From NCBI GenBank assembly GCA_012841045.1, contig DUVM01000097.1, positions 1 through 33,495 of the forward strand: DNA of 33,495 nt, in the 5' to 3' direction. The position numbers and the translations under genes are program-made. Shown piece after piece: positions 27,445 to 33,495 of the stretch. Below the pieces are notes generated by a model that was not told the origin of the DNA, did no database searches, and saw only the letters and a list, made by a program, of their open reading frames with translations. Numbering within the stretch: position 1 is the first letter of the stretch; the number at the start of each line of letters is the position of its first letter. The stretch is from Tissierellia bacterium (GTDB lineage Bacteria > Bacillota > Clostridia > Peptostreptococcales > Acidaminobacteraceae).

Positions 27445-28437
27445 ATGATAGCCAGCGTAACAAGAGGAGATCTGATCGACCTGACATACGAAGGACATAT
27501 TGCTGTGAGCGACGCCGACGGGAAACTCCTGTATTCCCAGGGCGACCCCACCCGTCTCACCTTTGCAAGAAGCTCCACAAAGCCCTTTCAAGCAGCCACC
27601 GCCATCCTCTCAGGTGCCGTGGATGCTTACGGCATAGATGAAGAAGAGATCGCCCTTATGTGCGGCTCGCATACCGGAACTCCGCAGCATCTACACGTGC
27701 TCACACGCCTGATGGATAAAGCGTCGCTGACAGAAGATCTGCTTCAATGTGGCGCACACGCTCCCTTTGACCGCGCAGCAAGAAAGGCACTGAGTTCTCC
27801 CCCGAGCGCCCTTCACAACAACTGCTCCGCCAAGCATGCCGGCATGTTGATGAGTGCGAAATACATGAAGGAGGATCTGTCGACCTATACGGATCTTCAT
27901 CATCCCCATCAGCAGCGCATCACGCATCTTTTAAGCGAGCTCTGTGATGCCCCGCTTGACCTTTTTCGCTATGGCATCGATGGATGCGGGGTACCTGTCC
28001 ACGCCCTCCCCTTGCACATGTTTGCCACGGCGTTTGCACGACTGAGCCGTCCTGACTCTCTTCGCCCGGATCTTCGCGACGCGCTTCTTCGAGTCGCAGC
28101 GGCCATGCGAACGTTTCCTGTCATGGTGTCCGGCAATGGCTTTATCTGCACCATGCTGATGGAGCATTTTTCCGATCGACTCGTGGCCAAAGGAGGCGCC
28201 AATGCTTTTTATGCTGTCAGTCTCCCGAAGCAAGGCTGGGGACTCGTTATCAAAGTGGAAAGCGGGACAGCCAGCTTACTGCCAGGCATTTTGCTCTACG
28301 CTCTTAAAGATCTCGGCGTGATTGAGGATCATGAGATGGACCCCTTCCGCTCGATGATGCAAGAAGAAATCAAGAATCACCGGGGCGATGTCGTCGGTCG
28401 CACCCGATACCATATTGATCTTCAGGTAAAGAGATGA
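27445..28437 (+). CDS. Asparaginase family protein (PF06089-type)
   Basis: 330 aa; RSSTKPFQAATAILSGAVDAYG, MCGSHTGTPQH, NNCSAKHAGML. Confidence 0.88.
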   Translation: MIASVTRGDLIDLTYEGHIAVSDADGKLLYSQGDPTRLTFARSSTKPFQAATAILSGAVDAYGIDEEEIALMCGSHTGTPQHLHVLTRLMDKASLTEDLLQCGAHAPFDRAARKALSSPPSALHNNCSAKHAGMLMSAKYMKEDLSTYTDLHHPHQQRITHLLSELCDAPLDLFRYGIDGCGVPVHALPLHMFATAFARLSRPDSLRPDLRDALLRVAAAMRTFPVMVSGNGFICTMLMEHFSDRLVAKGGANAFYAVSLPKQGWGLVIKVESGTASLLPGILLYALKDLGVIEDHEMDPFRSMMQEEIKNHRGDVVGRTRYHIDLQVKR

Positions 28438-29330
28438 ACGGCACAAAAAAAGGTCTGCTCTTTGTCATCCTGGCGCAGATCATCTGGGGCATCATGCCCA
28501 TCTACTGGAAATACACGGTCTTTGTCAACTCCATAGCAATGATCGCCCATCGCATCGTCTGGAGCTTTGTTTTTATGTTGCTGCTTCTGGTGGTCATCCG
28601 CCAATGGAGGACGTTTCTCGCGCGGTTAAAAGAACCTGCCCAGCTTCGCTTCAGCGTGCCGGGAGCGGTGATGATCGTACTCAACTGGTTTATCTACGTG
28701 TACGCCATTCAAAAAGGGGAGATCTTGCAGACGACCCTTGGATACTACGTCTGCCCGCTGATTCTCGCCTTCATCGGCTGGACATTTTTCGGAGAGAAGC
28801 CCAGAAAAGCGCAGTACGTAGCGGTCGTTCTCTCGACGATCGGCGTCGTCCTACAGACCCTCGCCATCGACAAAATTCCCTACTACGCTTTTGCAGTGGC
28901 GCTCACCTTTGCCACATACTCGGCCATCAAAAAAAGCACACCATATGACTCGGTGTTTTCCATGGGGTATGAGACGTTTTTTCTTTTGCCTCTTGCCCTC
29001 ATGACCCTTTTCTTTGCGCGCACCGGAAACTGGGAGCTGACAAAAGAAGTCTCTACTTCGACATATCTGATCCTCGTGTTGGCCGGTCCCATGACAGTGC
29101 TTCCCCTGCTTCTGCATGCGCATGGTCTGCGTGCAGCGCCACTGAGCGTCACGGCCTTTATCCAATATCTTTCTCCGACAATGGCCATGTTTCTGGGCAT
29201 CTTAGTTTATGGGGAAGTCTTTGACACGCAGCGACTGGTGGCCTTCAGCTTTTCTTGGCTCGCGCTGATCATCTTTGCCGTCGATCAGTGGCGCTATCTA
29301 AAAAGAGTGAGCCAACAGACCGACAACTAA
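28434..29330 (+). CDS. rarD: EamA family transporter RarD
   Basis: 298 aa; GLLFVILAQIIWGIMPIYWK...AHRIVWSF...NWFIYVYAIQKGEILQTTLGYYVCPL typical of RarD. 4-nt overlap with the asparaginase gene. Confidence 0.9.
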   Translation: MNGTKKGLLFVILAQIIWGIMPIYWKYTVFVNSIAMIAHRIVWSFVFMLLLLVVIRQWRTFLARLKEPAQLRFSVPGAVMIVLNWFIYVYAIQKGEILQTTLGYYVCPLILAFIGWTFFGEKPRKAQYVAVVLSTIGVVLQTLAIDKIPYYAFAVALTFATYSAIKKSTPYDSVFSMGYETFFLLPLALMTLFFARTGNWELTKEVSTSTYLILVLAGPMTVLPLLLHAHGLRAAPLSVTAFIQYLSPTMAMFLGILVYGEVFDTQRLVAFSFSWLALIIFAVDQWRYLKRVSQQTDN

Positions 29331-29408
29331 AGCGGCGGATCTTCACTCAGAAAGTTTGCCGTAAAAATAGAATCCTTCACTCTTTTGCATGATCTTTAGG
29401 AGGCTACT

Positions 29409-30365
29409 GTGAGAAAACTCAAACCATCGATGGAAGAATTCTTGACGACGTACAACAATGTAACGCTCCCGAACTTGCTTGCCTCCGGCTATGTGCCTAA
29501 CGCCATCAATAAGCGAGAAGCGCTGGCCGCCACGACAAGAATCTGGACGACGAGTGCTCCCACACCGGTGGCGCAGATTCTCGATGATACGATCGACGGC
29601 GGGAAAGAGTATGATGTGCCGGTGCGAATCTTCCACCCGGATCCGGAAAAAGAACTCCCCGTCATGATCTACTTCCACGGAGGCGGAGGTCTTGCAGGCT
29701 CTGTCACTGTCTATGACCCGATTCTTCGCAACATGGCGGTGAAGACAGGCCATATCGTTGTGGCACCGGAATACAGTTTGGCTCCCGAGCGACCCTACCC
29801 GATGGCAGAAATCGATGTGCGCACCGTGTATTACGGCACCTTTCCCCTTCTTGAAAAAAGAGGCGTCAGACACAACGGCACACTCTGTTTCGGAGGAGAT
29901 TCCTTTGGCGGCGCGCTGACAGCGGCGCTTGCCAGAGACATTCAGCACGATGAGAAGCCGTTTCTCTCCGGCATGTTCCTGATCTACCCCGGGCTGGACT
30001 TTACCATGAGCTTTCCCTCTATCCAAGAAGAGATCAATGGAAAAGGCTATCTATTGGAGATAAGCAACTTGGAGTGGTATTACAATCAGTATTTCGTCCA
30101 CGGTGAAAATAGATACGATGCCTCACCGATTTTCAATGAAATGACTTCCAGGATGCCCAGAGCGCTGATCATTACGGCGGAGTTTTGCCCGCTGCGCGAC
30201 GAAGGAAAGGCCTACGCCGACAGACTCTCAGAAATCGGCGTGGAAACAGAGTACCTCAATATTGAAAACATGCCACATACCTTCATGAATATGGAAGATC
30301 TGGCAAAAGAAGAATGTCAGAGAGTCTATGCTGCGATCCACGACTTCCTTCACAAAAATGGATGA
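29409..30365 (+). CDS. Alpha/beta hydrolase, HSL-type esterase
   Basis: 318 aa, GTG start; HGGGGLAGS oxyanion motif, GGDSFGGALTAALA nucleophile elbow, MPHTFMN. Confidence 0.9.
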   Translation: MRKLKPSMEEFLTTYNNVTLPNLLASGYVPNAINKREALAATTRIWTTSAPTPVAQILDDTIDGGKEYDVPVRIFHPDPEKELPVMIYFHGGGGLAGSVTVYDPILRNMAVKTGHIVVAPEYSLAPERPYPMAEIDVRTVYYGTFPLLEKRGVRHNGTLCFGGDSFGGALTAALARDIQHDEKPFLSGMFLIYPGLDFTMSFPSIQEEINGKGYLLEISNLEWYYNQYFVHGENRYDASPIFNEMTSRMPRALIITAEFCPLRDEGKAYADRLSEIGVETEYLNIENMPHTFMNMEDLAKEECQRVYAAIHDFLHKNG

Positions 30366-30387
30366 TGATCACAAGAAAAAAGGACAA

Positions 30388-30431
30388 TTTTGTCATTTTC
30401 AGTTGACAAATGACAAAATCCCCCCTAAACT
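30388..30431 (+). promoter_or_regulatory. asnA/T-box promoter with overlapping dyad
   Basis: TTGACA (30403-30408), 17 nt, TAAACT (30426-30431); TTTTGTCATTT (30388-30398) / AAATGACAAAA (30408-30418) perfect 11-bp dyad overlaps the -35. Confidence 0.6.
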
Positions 30432-30439
30432 CTTATCCA

Positions 30440-30680
30440 TAGGCTTCGACGGGAAAAAGTACGCGATACCTTCTGACTCCAGAGAATTTGCCAATAGCTG
30501 AGAGGCAAAGTGCAGAACTCGCTGAAAGAACATCCCCGAGCCTCCGACCGAAATCCCTAGGAGAGTAGACTCGGACGGGAGCTCCCGTTACAGGGCAGGG
30601 TTATCGCATCAGCCGTAGCCTTGAGAAGCAAATTGGGTGGTACCACGTAGATCCTACGTCCCTTACAGGGGCGTTTTTTA
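30440..30680 (+). promoter_or_regulatory. T-box riboswitch leader upstream of asnA
   Basis: Conserved T-box GGGTGGTACCACG, then CGTCCC-TTACA-GGGGCG-TTTTTT terminator; candidate Asn specifier AAC at 30529-30531. Confidence 0.9.
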
Positions 30681-30694
30681 TTTTAAGGAGAAGA

Positions 30695-31684
30695 ATGATG
30701 ACACCGTCACAACTAAAACCAACTGCTGTTCCTACGCTGAGACAGACAGCTCGCATGATCAAGCACATCAAAGATACATTTGAAAGAGAGCTCGCAAAAG
30801 AACTCAACCTCACGCGGGTAAGCGCTCCTCTTTTTGTCGAGACCGCCTCAGGCTTGAATGACGGCCTCAGCGGTGTAGAGCGTCCGGTGGAGTTTGTCTT
30901 GGGCGACTCACAGGCGAACTGCCAAGTCGTCCAGTCCCTAGCCAAGTGGAAACGGATGACGCTTTGGCGCTACGGCTTCGACGCCCACGAAGGCCTCTAT
31001 ACCGACATGAATGCCATCCGCCGAGATGAGGTGCTGGGTCCTCTCCACTCCATTTATGTCGATCAGTGGGACTGGGAGCGCATCATCCTCCCGGGCGAGC
31101 GCACCCTAGAAACGCTCAAAGAGACGGTGCGGGCGATCTATCGCGCATTCAAAGCGACAGAAGCCTCCCTTGACATAGAGAGTTTGTTGCCCGAAGAAAT
31201 CCTCTTCATGACGTCTCAGGAGCTCGAAGACAAGTTCCCTCATCTGAGCCCCAAAGAACGTGAACATGCCCAACTCCGGGAGTGCGGCGCACTCTTTCTC
31301 ATCGGGATCGGTCATCCTCTGCAAAGCGGAAAGCCCCATGACGGGCGCGCCAGCGACTACGATGACTGGGATCTCAACGGAGACATCCTCGTATATCATG
31401 CGCCGGGGGAGTGCGCGCTCGAACTCTCCAGCATGGGTGTTCGCGTGGACCGAGAAGCTCTTCTTCGACAGGAAGAATTAAAAGGCCATCCGCATGACCT
31501 CTCCCTGCACTACTATCAGGGAATCCTCAACAATGAATTTCCTCTCACCATCGGCGGAGGTATCGGCCAGTCCCGGATGTGCATGTACTTTTTACAAAAG
31601 AGGCACATCGGGGAGGTGCAGTCCTCCTACTGGCCCCAGGATATGCGCGATGCCTGTCGAGAACAGGGAATCATCCTCTTATAA
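30695..31684 (+). CDS. asnA: Aspartate--ammonia ligase
   Basis: 329 aa; VSAPLFVETASGLNDGLSGVERPVEF, AQLRECGALFLIGIGHPLQSGKPHDGRASDYDDW, FPLTIGGGIGQSRMCMYFLQKRHIGEVQSSYWP. Confidence 0.97.
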   Translation: MMTPSQLKPTAVPTLRQTARMIKHIKDTFERELAKELNLTRVSAPLFVETASGLNDGLSGVERPVEFVLGDSQANCQVVQSLAKWKRMTLWRYGFDAHEGLYTDMNAIRRDEVLGPLHSIYVDQWDWERIILPGERTLETLKETVRAIYRAFKATEASLDIESLLPEEILFMTSQELEDKFPHLSPKEREHAQLRECGALFLIGIGHPLQSGKPHDGRASDYDDWDLNGDILVYHAPGECALELSSMGVRVDREALLRQEELKGHPHDLSLHYYQGILNNEFPLTIGGGIGQSRMCMYFLQKRHIGEVQSSYWPQDMRDACREQGIILL

Positions 31685-31688
31685 AGCA

Positions 31689-31716
31689 CGAGGCAGATTG
31701 ATCTGCCTCGTTTTTT
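31689..31716 (+). terminator. asnA terminator
   Basis: CGAGGCAGATTGATCTGCCTCG + TTTTTT. Confidence 0.92.
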
Positions 31717-31741
31717 CTACTTCGAAATCTTTCATGCCAAG

Positions 31742-31767
31742 AAAAAAAGCAGCCTGTCAAGCTGCTT
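31742..31767 (-). terminator. Terminator of the CBS/CorC gene
   Basis: AAGCAGC-7 nt-GCTGCTT with T-run on minus strand, overlapping the stop codon. Confidence 0.75.
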
Positions 31768-33010
31768 ATCGTGTAATCCTCAGTTCCTCGATGCGATTCT
31801 TCTCGATCTTTTCCACTTTGTAGGTCACGCCTTCAAGAAAGAGTTCTTCTCCCTCTTCCGGCAGACCACCTAGCTCTCCGAGGACAAAGCCCCCGATCGA
31901 GTCAAATTCTTCCGACTCAATGCCCAACTCAAGCACTTCGTTGACGATTTCAATGCGCGTGGAGCCCTCCACGAGGAACTCATTGTCACTGAGGGCGCGG
32001 ATTTCTTCTTCCTGATCATCGTACTCATCATTGATGTCGCCGACGATCGCCTCGACCAGGTCTTCCATCGCCACAATGCCCGAGGTTCCCCCGTACTCGT
32101 CGAGCACGATGGCAATCGGGACTCTCTTTTCGCGCATGTCTCGAAAGAGTTCATGACTTTTGACGAATTCATACGTAAAATATGGTTCTCGCATAATCTG
32201 CTCGACGTCGAAATTGTCTTCTGTAGCGCCAAGAAGAACGATATCCTTTATATAGAGGACACCGATGATGTCATCAATTGTCTCTCGATACACCGGCATG
32301 CGGGAGAACTGCTCCGTGCGAAACAGCGAGAGAATCTCTTCATACGGCGTGGTGACATCGATGCTGATGACGTCGGTTCTCGGTGTCATGATGTCGTCGG
32401 CCTGCGAATCTCCAAACTCAAAGACGTTGTAGATCATGGCCTTCTCTTCGCCCTTTAAAACCCCTTCTTCATGGGAAGCGTCGATCATGCTCTTGATCTC
32501 TTCTGCGCTCGGATAGGCTTCCGAGATGGTGCGCGGAATTCCAAACACCTTTAAGATGCCATTTGTGATCGGCGACAGAAGAAAGTAGAGCGGCGCAAAG
32601 ACGATGAGCATCACCCGCAGCATCACCTGCCAGCGAAGAAGCAGCTTCTCCGCACGCTCCGCACCAAGGCTCTTTGGAATGATCTCTCCAAAGATCACGA
32701 CGATCACGATCGCCAAAAACAGCCCTGCTATGGCTCCTGTGAGCCCCCACAGAGCATGAAATATCCACGCCAAAATCACTCCGAGCGTCATGTTGGTGAG
32801 GATATTGGCAATCAACAGCGTCCCTTGGCTGCGATTGGGGTGTTCGACTAAATCAAAAATATACTGGGTTGCTTCGACTTCCTTATCGAGAAAGTAGCGA
32901 TGACGTTGTCGGCTGAGCGCCAAAAGCGCCGCCTGCATCGCAGAGAAAAACGCCGACAAAATCAGACATATTACTGCAATCAATATTGACCAGGTACTCC
33001 CAGGTTCCAA
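31766..33010 (-). CDS. Hemolysin-family membrane protein (DUF21 + CBS pair + CorC/HlyC domain)
   Basis: 414 aa; DUF21 TM region, DIMTPRTDVISIDVTTPYEEIL, RMPVYRETIDDIIGVLYIKD, IAIVLDEYGGTSGIVAMEDLVEAIVGDINDEYD. Confidence 0.94.
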   Translation of the reverse strand: MEPGSTWSILIAVICLILSAFFSAMQAALLALSRQRHRYFLDKEVEATQYIFDLVEHPNRSQGTLLIANILTNMTLGVILAWIFHALWGLTGAIAGLFLAIVIVVIFGEIIPKSLGAERAEKLLLRWQVMLRVMLIVFAPLYFLLSPITNGILKVFGIPRTISEAYPSAEEIKSMIDASHEEGVLKGEEKAMIYNVFEFGDSQADDIMTPRTDVISIDVTTPYEEILSLFRTEQFSRMPVYRETIDDIIGVLYIKDIVLLGATEDNFDVEQIMREPYFTYEFVKSHELFRDMREKRVPIAIVLDEYGGTSGIVAMEDLVEAIVGDINDEYDDQEEEIRALSDNEFLVEGSTRIEIVNEVLELGIESEEFDSIGGFVLGELGGLPEEGEELFLEGVTYKVEKIEKNRIEELRITR

Positions 33011-33016
33011 TGACTA

Positions 33017-33495
33017 TCACTCTCCTATACTACCACTGTCATCTTGCAATTTGAGTGCAAACTCTGATGCCAGTTTATCGACTCTGGCATTGTTTGTCAA
33101 TAAACGCAAAAACTCCTCTAAGGACACCTCTTCCTCTTCTTCGCAGTATTTTTCATACCATTTCTCGAGGGTCGGGCTCTGTGTGCTCAGATGACCTTTT
33201 ATTTTCCGATACGAAATGGAGTCAAAACGCTCCACCTGCTCTAGGAGTTTCTCCCAGAGCTCTCGATTCTCCACCGGCGTTTTGGCGGATGTTTTCCATC
33301 CGTTTCTGCGCCAGGTTTCATACCATCTTTCCTTCAGTCCATTCAGCACATACGCTGAATCCCCGTAGATAACCACGGGAAGATCGGTGCGTTTGATCGC
33401 TCGAAGGCCTTCGAGCATCGCCGTCATCTCCATGATGTTGTTCGTGGTATTACGCGACCCTCCGCTGATTTCTTTTTCATGAACACCGTACAACA
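33017..33495 (-). CDS. rnhA: Ribonuclease HI (5' end off window)
   Basis: SGGSRNTTNNIMEMTAMLEGLRAI, VVIYGDSAYVLNGL, KIKGH...NARVDKLA; N-terminus beyond window edge. Confidence 0.88.
   Translation of the reverse strand, partial: LYGVHEKEISGGSRNTTNNIMEMTAMLEGLRAIKRTDLPVVIYGDSAYVLNGLKERWYETWRRNGWKTSAKTPVENRELWEKLLEQVERFDSISYRKIKGHLSTQSPTLEKWYEKYCEEEEEVSLEEFLRLLTNNARVDKLASEFALKLQDDSGSIGE

Noticed and set aside
29343-30026. 227-aa minus-strand ORF opposite the esterase
   Set aside because: Covers the HGGG and GDSFGG codons of the plus-strand esterase; no motif of its own.

Overview
The window is a Firmicutes/Clostridia-like chromosomal segment, dense and mostly minus-strand. Order from the left: livM (cut by the edge), livH and livK of a branched-chain amino acid ABC transporter; a tightly packed histidine operon hisZ-G-D-C-B-A-F-IE-K that has no hisH; an M20 PepV-type dipeptidase; a class III PHA synthase operon (phaE-phaC-phaJ); an ABC ATPase plus a very large FtsX-type permease; a short PH-domain-like gene whose best start codon is ACG; a tRNA-Ala(GGC) preceded by a degenerate 5' tRNA-like copy; a small accessory pocket (inverted repeats, lipoprotein, frameshifted matrixin-like metalloprotease remnant, autoinhibited-type Fic protein); nitroreductase; MFS transporter; ECF sigma/anti-sigma pair; asparaginase; RarD-type transporter; HSL-type esterase; a T-box leader with asnA; a CBS/CorC (HlyC) membrane protein; and a partial RNase HI. 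No CRISPR array, rRNA or intact transposase was seen. The points most worth checking are the hisH-less his operon, the Trp-rich repeats in PhaE, the ACG start, the tRNA pseudo-copy with its adjacent accessory pocket, and several unexplained inverted repeats. All family calls come from reading motifs; no database search was run.
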